A stretch of DNA of 64,000 nucleotides from Strix aluco (lineage: Eukaryota; Chordata; Aves; Strigiformes; Strigidae): contig NW_027436627.1 in the NCBI RefSeq assembly GCF_031877795.1, positions 1 to 64,000 on the forward strand, read 5' to 3'. The translations under genes were made by a program, and so were the position numbers. The notes under the pieces were generated by a model, which searched no databases, was not told the origin of the DNA, and saw only the letters and a list, made by a program, of their open reading frames with translations. Every line of letters begins with the position of its first letter. Position 1 is the first letter of the stretch. This document shows, piece after piece, positions 54,275-63,106 of this stretch.

Positions 54275-54606
54275 GCCACCACCACCACCATCATCATCAT
54301 CTTCCTTGGCGCAGTAGTAGGTGGCCGTGTCGTCATCCCTGAGGCTGCTCATTTGCAGCGTGACCGTGCTCTGGGCGTTGTCCCTGGAGATGGTGAAGCG
54401 GCCTTCGACCGACGGCGCGTAGGAGGTGCTACCACTGGTGCCAATAATCGCGACGTACTCGGGCCCCTTCCCGGGCGCCTGTCGCACCCAGAGCATGTTG
54501 TAGCTGCTGAAGGTGAAGCCGGAGCCCTTGCAGACGAGGGTCAGGGACCCCCCGGGGGCTCGGAGGCCTCCTCCGGTCCCCACCAATTCCACGGCCGCCC
54601 GCAGCC
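54275..54606 (-). pseudogene. IGHV: pVH43, pseudo-VH exon, full length, last before the V gene
   Basis: FR1 [13 protein letters not shown]1 SYNML, FR2 [14 protein letters not shown] (Leu to Pro), CDR2 [32 protein letters not shown]. The D-like tail has four GAT codons followed by five GGN codons, unlike the others. The frame is open. A leader-like remnant with its donor lies at about 54710 on the - strand. Confidence 0.93.
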
Positions 54607-54766
54607 CTGCGGAAGACAAAAAAAAGGCCAAAATTGAGGCGCCCGGTTCCGGCATCGACCCCCAAATCCGCTCCCCGGGAGGGTGTTGGTGGGGCTGGGT
54701 CCTACCTGGGAGGGTGCGAGGAGGAGGAGGAGAAGAAGGTGCTGGGGGATCCCCTGGGAGTGATGG

Positions 54767-54802
54767 AATTGGTTCCGTGGAATTCCACAGCCGCCCGCAG
54801 CC
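54767..54802 (-). pseudogene. V-exon 5' stub
   Basis: CCCCAG|GGCTGCGGGCGGCTGTGG, then the break; copy of 20770-20805. Confidence 0.6.
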
Positions 54803-55044
54803 CTGGGGTGGGGGCACAAGGGGAGACCCCCAGGTCCCCCCAGTCCCTGCTCCAGGCCTGCACCAGCCTTGGGGGAGCAAATCTGGGACCCTGGGGGGGT
54901 CTGGGCACAGGGAGGGGGCTGGGCTGGGGGCAGGGGCTGGGCTCAGGGTGAGGGTCTGGGCTCAGGGCCGGGGTCACGCAGGGCTCCAGGATCGGGGCCG
55001 GGTCCCGGCTGGGCCCAGAGAAGGGTCAGTGTGAGGTTCATGGT

Positions 55045-55100
55045 GGCACTGGAGGATCTTCAAGGGCTTTTCCAACCTGGATGATTCTGGGATTGTGTGA
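55045..55100 (+). mobile_element. CR1 LINE 3' tail fragment (second variant)
   Basis: GGAGGATCTTCAAGGGCTTT, then TCCAACCTGGATGATTCTGG. The sequence after it (to 55175) resembles the leader interval of a + strand V, but the V exon is absent and repeat begins instead. Confidence 0.8.
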
Positions 55101-55189
55101 CCCAGCCCCACCGACCCCCTCCCCGGGCACGGATTTGGGGGGTGATGTTGGGATCAGGCGACCCAATTTTGGCCCGTCCCCGTGTCCCC

Positions 55190-57215
55190 AAATCCCAGCG
55201 TCGTCCTGAAATCCTTTCCCTGAGTGTCAGCATCCCTGCTCTAAAGCCAAAAATCCCCTTATCTTCCCCAAAATCCCATTATCTTCCCCCGAAATCCTTG
55301 CTCCAAACCCAGACACAACTGCCCTGCATCCCAAAATGTGAAGATTTTCCCAAAATCCCAACGTATTCCCCAAAATCCCATTATTTCCCCCCCAATTCCT
55401 TATTCCCAACCCAGATACAACAGCCCTGCATCCCAAAATATGAAGATTTTCCCAAAATCCCAGCATCTTCCCCCAAATCCTTTCCCTGTGCGGCAGCATC
55501 CCTGCTCTAAAGCCAAAAATCCCATTATCTTCCCCAAAATCCCATTATTTTCCCCCAAATCCTTACGCCAAACCCAAACACAACTGCCCTGTGTCCCGAA
55601 ATGTGAAGATTTTCCCAAAATCCCAGTATCTTCCCCCAAATCCTTTCCCTGAGTGTCAGCATCCCTGCTCTAAATCCGAAAATTCCATTATTCCCCCAAA
55701 ATCCCGTTATCTTCCCCCAAAATCCCATTTTCTTTCCCAAAAACCCATTATCTTCCCCCAAAACCCAGCATCTTCCCCAAAATCCCATTATTTTCCCCCA
55801 AATCCTTACGCCAAACCCAGACACAACTGCCCTGTGTCCCGAAATGTGAAGATTTTCCCAAAATCCCAGTATCTTCCCCCAAATCCTTTCCCTGAGTGTC
55901 AGCATCCCTGCTCTAAATCAGAAAATTCCATTATTCCCCCAAAATCCCATTATTTTCCCCAAAATCCTGTTATCTTCCCCCAAAATCCTTGCTCCAAACC
56001 CAGACACAACTACCCTGAATCCCAAAATGTGAAGATTTTCCCAAAATCCCAGTATCTTCCCCCAAATCCTTCCCTTGAGTGTCAGCATCCCTGCTCTAAA
56101 TCTGAAAATTCCATTATTCCCCCCAAATCCCATTATCTTCCCCAAAAACCCATTATCTTCCCCAAAATCCCATTATCTTCCCCCAAACCCAGCATCTTCC
56201 CCAAAATCCCATTATTTTCCCCCAAATCCTTACGCCAAACCCAGACACAACTGCCCTGTGTCCCAAAATGTGACGATTTTCCCAAAATCCCAGCATTTTC
56301 CCCCAAATCCTCACCCCAAACACCTGCATTCCCTCCCTGCATCCCAAATTCCCAAGATCTTCCCTAAATCCCATCATTTTTCCCCAAAAAATCCTTGCTT
56401 TGAGGCCAGACAACCCTGTCCAAAATCCTCAAATCTGAGCAGTTTCCTAAAATTCCAGTATTTTCCCCCAAATCCTTTCCCTGAGGGTCAGCATCCCTGC
56501 TCCAAATCCAAAAATCCCATTATCTTCCCCAAAATTCCATTATCTTCCCCAAAATCCCATTATCTTCCCCAAAACCCCATTATTTTCCCCAAAATCCTGT
56601 TATCTTCCAAAAAATCCCGTTATCTTTCCCAAAATCCCATTATTTTCCCCAAAATCCCGTTATCTTCCCCAAAATCCCATTATTTTCCCCCAAACCCCAT
56701 TATCTTCCCCCAAATCCCGTTATCTTCCCCAAAATCCTGTTATCTTCCCCAAAATCCCATTGTTTTTCCCAAAATCCCATTATCTTCCCCCAAATCCCGT
56801 TGTCTTTCCCAAAATCCCATTATCTTTCTCAAAATCCCATTATTTTCCCCCAAATCCCGTTATCTTTCCCAAAATCCCATCTTCACCAAAATCCCATTAT
56901 TTTCCCCCAAATCCCGTTATATTTCCCCAAAATCCCATTATTTTCCCCCAAATCCCGTTATCTTCCCCAAAATAGCATTATCTTCCCCAAAATCCCGTTA
57001 TATTTCCCAAAATCCCATTATTTTCCCCCAAATCCCGTTATCTTCCCTAAAATCCCATTGTTTTCCCCAAAATCCCGTTATTTCCCAAAATCCCATTATC
57101 TTCCCCAAAATCCCATTATCTTCCCCCAAATCCTTGCTCCAAGCCCGGACACACTTGCCCTCCATCCCAAAATGTGACGATTTTCCCCAAATCCCAACAT
57201 TTTCCCCCAAATCCG
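55190..57215 (+). repeat. ~20-bp CCCCAAAATCCCATTATCTT minisatellite
   Basis: Tandem units of about 20-21 bp. A higher-order block in the first half carries AATGTGAAGATTTTCCCAAA and CAGACACAACTGCCCTG. The open frames across it (up to 428 codons) are Pro/Lys/Ser repeat translations with no domain. Confidence 0.9.
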
Positions 57216-57369
57216 TGCCTCAGGCTGAGGGAGGGAAAGGGTTACAACAGCAGAAAAGAGCAAGGAACAACCAAAACCCTCATTTCCGGGTTTTTTACCC
57301 CAAAACAACAGCGATGACTTCAGTGAATGGGGCACCGCGGGGAGGGCAATTAACTAATTAGTGGCGGGA

Positions 57370-59590
57370 AGAGTCTGTAATTAATTAAATAATTCGCGTG
57401 GATAAACCGGGAGGGGGCGCTGGAGAGTTTGGGATGAAATAATTTGGGGTAAAATTAAATAATTTGGGGTAAAATTAAATAATTTGGGGTAAAAAATAAT
57501 TTGGGGTAAAATTAAATAATTTCGGGTAAAATTAAATAATTTGGAATAAAATTAAATAATTTGGGGTAAAACATGACACAAGGGTGCGCTGCAGAATTTG
57601 CGGTTAAATAATTTGGCATAAAATTAAATAATTTGGGGTAAACTTAAATAGTTTGGGGTAAAATTAAATAATTTGGGATAAAATGAAATAATTTGGGGAT
57701 AAAATTAAATAATTTGGGATAAAAATGACATAAGGGGGCACTGCAGGGCTTGTAATTTAATGATTTGGAGTAAAATTAAATAATTTGGAATAAAATTAAA
57801 TAATTTGGGGTAAAATTAAATAATTTGGGATAAAATTAAATAATTTGGGATAAAATAAAATAATTAGGGATAAAATTAAATATTTTGAGATAAAATTAAA
57901 TAATTTGGGATAAAACATGATATAAGGGCCCAGTGCAGAGCTTGAAATTAAATAATTTGGGGTAAAATTAAATAATTTGGGATCAAATTAAATAATTTCC
58001 AGTAAAATTAAATGATCTGGGGTAAAATTAAATAATTTGGAATAAAATAAAATAATTTGGGATAAAAAATGACATAAGGGTGCACTGAAGATCTTATAAT
58101 TAAATAATTTAGAATAAAATTAAATAATTTGGAAAAAATTAAATAATTTGGAATAAAATTAAATAATTTCCAGTAAAATTAAATAATTTGGGGTAAAATT
58201 AAATAATTAGGGATAAAATTAAGTAATTTGGGGATAAAATTAAATAATTTGGGATAAAACATGACATAAGGGCCCAGTGCAGAACTTGAAATTAAATAAT
58301 TTGGAGTAAAATTAAATATTATGGGATAAAATTAAATAATTTGGGATAAAATTAAAGAATTTGGGATAAAATTAAATAATCTGGGGTAAAATTAAATATT
58401 ATGGGATAAAATCAAATAATTTGGGATAAAACATGACATAAGTGTGTACTGCAGAGTTTATAATTAAATAATTTGGGATAAAATGAAATCATTTGGAGTA
58501 AAATTAAATAATTTGGAATAAAATTAAATAATTTGGGTAAAATTAAATGATCTGGGGTAAAATTAAATATTGTGGGATAAAATTAAATAATTTTGGTTAA
58601 AACCTGCCATAAGGGCCCAGTGCAGAGCTTGTGATTAAATAATTTCGAGTAAAATTAAATAATTTGGGGTAAAATTAAATTATTTGGGATAAAATTAAAG
58701 AATTTGAGATAAAACTAAATAATTTGGGATAAAATTAAATAATTTTGGATAAAAACTGCCATAAGGGCCCAGTGCAGAGCTTGTAATTAAATAATTTGGA
58801 TTAAAATTAAATAATTTGGGGTAAAATTAAATAATTTGGGATAAAATTAAAGAATTTGAGATAAAATTAAATAATTTGGAATAAAATTAAATACTCTGGG
58901 ATAAAATTGAATAATTTGGGCTAAAAATTGCCATAAGGGCCCAGTGCAGAGCTTGAAATTAAATAATTTGGATTAAAATTAAATAATTTGGGGTAAAATT
59001 AAATAATTTGGGATAAAATTAAATAATTTTGGTTAAAATGAAATAATTTGGGCTAAAAACTGCCATAAGGGCCCAGTGCAGGGCTTGTAATTAAATAATT
59101 TCGAGAAAAATTAAATAATTTGCGATAAAATTAAATTATTTGGGATCAAATTAAATAATTTCCGGTAAAATTAAATAATCTGGGGTAAAATTAAATATTA
59201 GGGGTTAAAATTAAATAATCTGGGGTAAAATTAAATATTAGGGGTTAAAATTAAATAATCTGGGGTAAAATTAAATATTATGGGATAAAATTAAATAATC
59301 TGGGGTAAAATTAAATATTAGGGGTTAAAATTAAATAATCTGGGGTAAAATTAAATATTATGGGATAAAATTAAATAATCTGGGGTAAAATTAAATATTA
59401 GGGGTTAAAATTAAATAATCTGGGGTAAAATTAAATATTATGGGTTAAAATTAAATAATCTGGGGTAAAATTAAATATTATGGGATAAAATTAAATAATC
59501 TGGGGTAAAATTAAATATTATGGGTTAAAATTAAATAATCTGGGGTAAAACCTGCCGTAAGCGCCCACCGCAGACCTTATAATTAAATAA
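57370..59590 (+). repeat. 20-bp AAATTAAATAATTTGGGGTA array upstream of the V promoter
   Basis: About 2.2 kb of a 20-bp AT-rich unit. At intervals of roughly 140-190 bp it is punctuated by a conserved non-AT element (CATAAGGGCCCAGTGCAGAG, for example near 57913, 58259, 58605, 58765 and 59062). From 59165 to 59550 a 40-bp dimer (ATCTGGGG.../TTAGGGGT...) is amplified. AT-rich composition suggests matrix-attachment potential; that is inference. Confidence 0.85.
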
Positions 59591-59825
59591 TTCGGTCAAA
59601 AAAAAAAACCAAAACAAAGACATTTGTGCGCCCCGCAGACCTCGCGATTAATTAATTCCCCTTAATTAACGACCGAGCTCCCAATTAAAAAAATCCCCCG
59701 GGGGACCCGCCGCCGTCGCCCAATCAACCACCTCCGCCTAACGAGGCGCCGAGATTTAACCCCCCCCTCCCCCGCCAAAACAAAAAATATATATTTTTAA
59801 TTAGCTTTGGGGAAACGAGCGATTA

Positions 59826-59835
59826 GGGGGCGGGG
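59826..59835 (+). promoter_or_regulatory. GC box of the V promoter
   Basis: GGGGGCGGGGCG, an Sp1-like site, about 13 bp upstream of the octamer. Confidence 0.5.
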
Positions 59836-59847
59836 CGTCGCCTTCGT

Positions 59848-59855
59848 ATGCAAAT
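59848..59855 (+). promoter_or_regulatory. Ig octamer ATGCAAAT
   Basis: Exact ATGCAAAT, the Oct-1/Oct-2 site of Ig V promoters, in the forward orientation normal for heavy-chain V genes. It lies 73 bp upstream of the chosen start codon. I did not notice another exact octamer near the pVH exons. Confidence 0.92.
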
Positions 59856-59872
59856 TAGCGGCGCCTCCACGG

Positions 59873-59880
59873 CCTTAAAA
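59873..59880 (+). promoter_or_regulatory. TATA-like box CCTTAAAA
   Basis: CCTTAAAA lies 17 bp after the octamer, where a V promoter has its TATA element. A start site about 25-30 bp downstream (59900-59908) would lie beyond the first ATG at 59896, which decides for the second ATG at 59929. Confidence 0.65.
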
Positions 59881-59928
59881 CCCTCCGCTCCCGCCATGGG
59901 GGCACATCCCCACCCGTCTCCTTCCACC

Positions 59929-60393
59929 ATGGGCACCCACTTGGCCTCCACCCTCCTCCTCCTCCTCGCGGCCCTGCCAGGTAGGACCCGACCGCGGCGA
60001 TTCGGGGGGGCGAAAAAAAAGCGCCGAAATCAGGCGGATTAATATTTCGGGGGGGACTTATTTTTTTTTTTTTTGTCTTCCGCAGGGCTGCGGGCGGCCG
60101 TGGAATTGGTGGAGACCGGAGGAGGCCTCCGGGCCCCCGGGGGGTCCCTGACCCTCGTCTGCAAGGGCTCCGGCTTCACCTTCAGCAGCTTCGGCATGGG
60201 ATGGGCGCGAGAGGCGCCGGGGAAGGGCCTCGAGTACGTCGCGAGTAGTAACACCGGTGGTAGCACCGACTACGCGCCGTCGGTCAAAGGCCGCTTCACC
60301 ATCTCCAGGGACAACGCCCAGAGCACGGTCACGCTGCAGATGAGCGGCCTCAGGGACGACGACACGGCCACCTACTACTGCGCCAAAGCTACT
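59929..60393 (+). CDS. IGHV: Complete, rearrangeable heavy-chain V gene
   Basis: The germline V that would be joined to D and J to make antibody heavy chains. Leader exon 59929-59980 reads [18 protein letters not shown], with donor CCAG|GTAGGA. The intron is 59981-60085 (105 bp, phase 1), with acceptor TTCCGCAG. The V exon is 60086-60393. The mature start is [13 protein letters not shown]1 is SFGMG, FR2 [17 protein letters not shown]2 [18 protein letters not shown]3 [19 protein letters not shown], ending YYCAKAT at the RSS. Cys22, Trp36 and Cys92 equivalents are present. FR2 has Ala37 and Glu39, where nearly all pVH exons have Val and Gln. The upstream ATG at 59896 is in frame and has a good Kozak context, but it would add 11 residues before a normal signal peptide and lies too near the TATA box. 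It is the only V here with promoter, leader and RSS. Confidence 0.93.
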
Positions 60394-60432
60394 CACGGCG
60401 ACGCCGAACCGCGGCGCCCGTGGCAAAAAACC
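60394..60432 (+). other. 23-bp-spacer recombination signal of the V gene
   Basis: Heptamer CACGGCG at 60394-60400 directly after the last coding base, spacer 60401-60423 (exactly 23 bp), nonamer CAAAAAACC at 60424-60432. The consensus is CACAGTG/ACAAAAACC. The essential CAC and the A-core of the nonamer are kept; heptamer and nonamer each have two mismatches. Confidence 0.9.
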
Positions 60433-60439
60433 CCGCGTC

Positions 60440-60605
60440 CGCACCTAAAAATAGTCCCTCAAAAAAAAAAAACCCACCACCGCAACCCCCCGGGGGAGGA
60501 AGAGGAAGAGGCGCGCGGCGGCTCGCTCGGAGCGCTCGGACGCGCTCGAGCGGCGGCGGATGCGGATGACGGGGTTTGGGTGGTGAGGAAGAGCGTTTCG
60601 AGGAG
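60440..60605. other. CpG-rich flank after the V gene
   Basis: An A-run followed by a short CpG-rich stretch (GGAGGAAGAGGAAGAGGCGC, then GCTCGAGCGGCGGCGG). No gene recognised. Confidence 0.4.
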
Positions 60606-60609
60606 CGCC

Positions 60610-62220
60610 CGGGGCCTTACAAAGCACCCAAGAGTCTTTGGAGGGCACCCAAGAGCGTTGGAGGACGCCCAAGAGCATTTGAGGGTGCCCAAGAGTCTTT
60701 GAGGGTGGCCAAGATAATTTGAGGGCACCCAAGAGTCTTTGTAGGGCACCCAAGAGCGTTTGTAGGGTGCCCAAGAGCGTTGGAGGGTGCCCAAGAGCGT
60801 TGGAGGACACCCAAGAGCGTTGGAGGACGCCCAAGAGCATTTGAGGGTGCCCAAGAGTCTTTGAGGGTGGCCAAGATAATTTGAGGGCACCCAAGAGTCT
60901 TTGTAGGGCACCCAAGAGCGTTTGTAGGGTGCCCAAGAGCGTTGGAGGGTGCCCAAGAGCGTTGGAGGACACCCAAGAGCGTTGGAGGACGCCCAAGAGC
61001 ATTTGAGGGTGCCCAAGAGTCTTTGAGGGTGGCCAAGATAATTTGAGGGCACCCAAGAGTCTTTGTAGGGCACCCAAGAGCGTTTGTAGGGTGCCCAAGA
61101 GCGTTGGAGGGTGCCCAAGAGCGTTGAGGGCACCCAAGAGTCTTTGAGGGTGCCCAAGAGGGTTGGAGGGTGCCCAAGAGCATTTGAGGGTGCCCAAGAG
61201 TGTTTGTAGGGCACCCAAACCCCCCTTCATGGAAGATGAGACCTTTGTAGGGTGCCCAAGAGTGTTGGAGGGTGCCCAAGGGTGTTTGAGGGTGCCCAAG
61301 AGTCTTTGAGGGCACCCAAGAGCGTTGAAGGGCACCCAAGAGCGTTGAGGGCACCCAAGAGTCTTTGAGGGCACCCAAGAGCGTTGGAGGGCACCCAAAC
61401 CCCCCTTCATGGAAGATGAGACCTTTGTAGGGTGCCCAAGAGTGTTGGAGGGTGCCCAAGGGTGTTTGAGGGTGGCCAAGAGTCTTTGAGGGCACCCAAG
61501 AGCGTTGAGGGCACCCAAGAGCGTTGAGGGCACCCAAGAGTCTTTGAGGGTGACCAAGAGCGTTTGAGGGCACCCAAGAGTCTTTGTAGGGCACCCAAGA
61601 GCATTTGTAGGGTGCCCAAGAGCATTGGAGGGTGCCCAAGAGCGTTGAGGGCACCCAAGAGTCTTTGAGGGCACCCAAGAGCGTTGGAGGGTGCCCAAGA
61701 GCGTTTGAGGGTGCCCAAGAGTGTTTGTAGGGCACCCAAACCCCCCTTCATGGAAGATGAGACCTTTGTAGGGTGCCCAAGAGTGTTGGAGGGTGCCCAA
61801 GAGTCTTTGAGGGTGCCCAAGAGTCTTTGAGGGCACCCAAGAGCGTTTGAGGGCACCCAAGAGCGTTGAGGGCACCCAAGAGTCTTTGAGGGCGCCCAAG
61901 AGCGTTGAAGGGCACCCAAGAGCGTTGAGGGCACCCAAGAGTCTTTGAGGGCACCCAAGAGCGTTGGAGGGTGCCCAAGAGTGTTTGTAGGGCACCCAAA
62001 CCCCTCTTCATGGAAGATGAGACCTTTGTAGGGTGCCCAAGAGTGTTGGAGGGTGCCCAAGGGTGTTTGAGGGTGGCCAAGAGTCTTTGAGGGCACCCAA
62101 GAGCGTTGAGGGCACCCAAGAGTCTTTGAGGGTGCCCAAGATTGTTGAGGGCACCCAAGAGCGTTTGAGGGTGCCCAAGAGCGTTGGAGGGCACCCAAGA
62201 GCCTTTCAAGGTGCCCAGAC
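60610..62220 (+). repeat. 20-bp minisatellite between V and D with 162-bp higher-order unit
   Basis: Basic unit CCCAAGAGCGTTGGAGGGTG (20 bp). Three copies of a 162-bp higher-order unit are marked by AAGATAATTT at 60711, 60873 and 61035. After 61200 a different unit with CCCTTCATGGAAGATGAGAC recurs at about 61221, 61401, 61742 and 62002. All long frames on the - strand (up to 516 codons) are repeat translations. Confidence 0.92.
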
Positions 62221-62224
62221 CCTT

Positions 62225-62590
62225 GCACGGCCCCCGAGCACCTTCACGTGGCACCCAGACGCTGGCAACGAGCCCACGTGGCCCTTCCATGGGTCCCCCC
62301 ACAAATCCCTTCGCTGCGCCCCAAAAAATCCCAGAAAACTTTTGGACAGTTTTGACCCAAAAATTGGGATACTTTGGCCCTTTTGGTGCCTCTTGGCCAA
62401 AATCTGGCCCCAGTTTGGCCCTTTTGGCCCTTCTCAACCCAAATCTGGGCCAAATTTGGCCCTTTTGCCCCCAATCGGGACGTTTGGGCCATTTCGAATG
62501 GTTTTGGGTTATTTTGGGTGCGGTTGGACGAGCTCAGCCTGTGGCCGAGGAGGGGGCTGGGCCGGGGGTGGATTTTGGGCTGAATCGGGG
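62225..62590. other. V-D spacer, mostly low-complexity; no gene
   Basis: Degenerate TTTGGCCCTTTTGGCC units. Two CACGTG E-boxes lie near 62245 and 62275. No RSS or exon seen before the D segment. Confidence 0.5.
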
Positions 62591-62618
62591 GGATTTTGTC
62601 CCACCCTGTGTCACCGTG
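62591..62618 (-). other. 5' 12-bp-spacer RSS of the D segment
   Basis: Nonamer GGATTTTGT at 62591-62599 (consensus GGTTTTTGT), spacer 62600-62611 (exactly 12 bp), heptamer CACCGTG at 62612-62618 (consensus CACTGTG). Confidence 0.88.
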
Positions 62619-62652
62619 GGGTGCTGGTGCTGGTGGTGGTTGGGGTGCTTAT
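62619..62652 (+). CDS. IGHD: Heavy-chain D segment
   Basis: 34 bp between two 12-RSSs. In the frame starting at 62620 it reads GAGAGGGWGAY, 11 codons without a stop, made of GGT/GCT codons with one TGG and a final TAT. The Gly/Ala/Tyr content matches the D-like tails fused to the pVH exons (for example YAGAGAYGG in pVH4). It lies 2.2 kb downstream of the V gene in the same orientation. It supplies part of CDR3. A flat RSS on both sides and the right spacing make a chance match unlikely. Confidence 0.88.
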
Positions 62653-62680
62653 CACGGTGGTGCAGGAGGTGACAAAAATG
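62653..62680 (+). other. 3' 12-bp-spacer RSS of the D segment
   Basis: Heptamer CACGGTG at 62653-62659, spacer 62660-62671 (exactly 12 bp), nonamer ACAAAAATG at 62672-62680 (consensus ACAAAAACC). It is the reverse complement of the 5' heptamer. Confidence 0.9.
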
Positions 62681-63100
62681 CTGATTTTCCTCTTTCTGCC
62701 CGTTTCTGCAGGAAATCTGTGACACACAAATGCCGCCGGGGGCTCAGCTCCACCCCCGGGGGGGCCTTTCCCGGGGGACCAGCCCCCGCTGGGCCCCACT
62801 TCCCCTTCCCGGCCGCTTCCGCACCAAATCTGGGGATATTTTACCCTTTTTATACCGTTTCCCCCCCCCTCCCCAGCTACAGACCTCTTACACCCTTTAC
62901 ACCCACATTTGCTCAAAAAGGACATTTTTTTGGCCCTTCAATATCACTTTTGCTAAAAGTGCTGGGGCCTTTCCTTTTAGGGCCTTTTTTTGCCCCAAAT
63001 CTGAGCACGTTTCACCTTTATTGCCCATTTTGCAACAAATCTAGAGACGTTCTCCCCGATTTTGTCAGTTTTCACCCCATTCTGGGCATGTTCTGGCTCT
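62681..63100. other. Region after D, no further D or J recognised
   Basis: Mixed unique and C/T-rich sequence. I looked for more 12-spacer RSS pairs and for a J-type WGxG motif with a 23-spacer RSS and saw none. Confidence 0.5.
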
Positions 63101-63106
63101 TCTGTC

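Noticed and set aside
56075-57361. 428-codon open frame on the + strand
   Set aside because: Repeat translation (PPNPIIFPKIPLSSPKS) of the 20-bp minisatellite.
57370-59590. Ig switch region
   Set aside because: Switch repeats lie 5' of constant genes, after J; this array lies 5' of the V promoter and lacks AGCT/GAGCT repeats.
59896-59928. Upstream ATG with a good Kozak context as the V gene start
   Set aside because: It is in frame but lies only about 16 bp after the TATA-like box and would prepend 11 Pro/His-rich residues to a normal signal peptide; the ATG at 59929 gives a standard leader length.
60445-61995. 516-codon open frame on the - strand
   Set aside because: It is the translation of the 20-bp minisatellite (LGTLKDSWVPS-type repeats), open because the repeat lacks stops; no domain, no promoter.
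62681-63100. J segment after the D
   Set aside because: No WGxGT coding motif, no 23-spacer RSS and no splice donor in the right arrangement.
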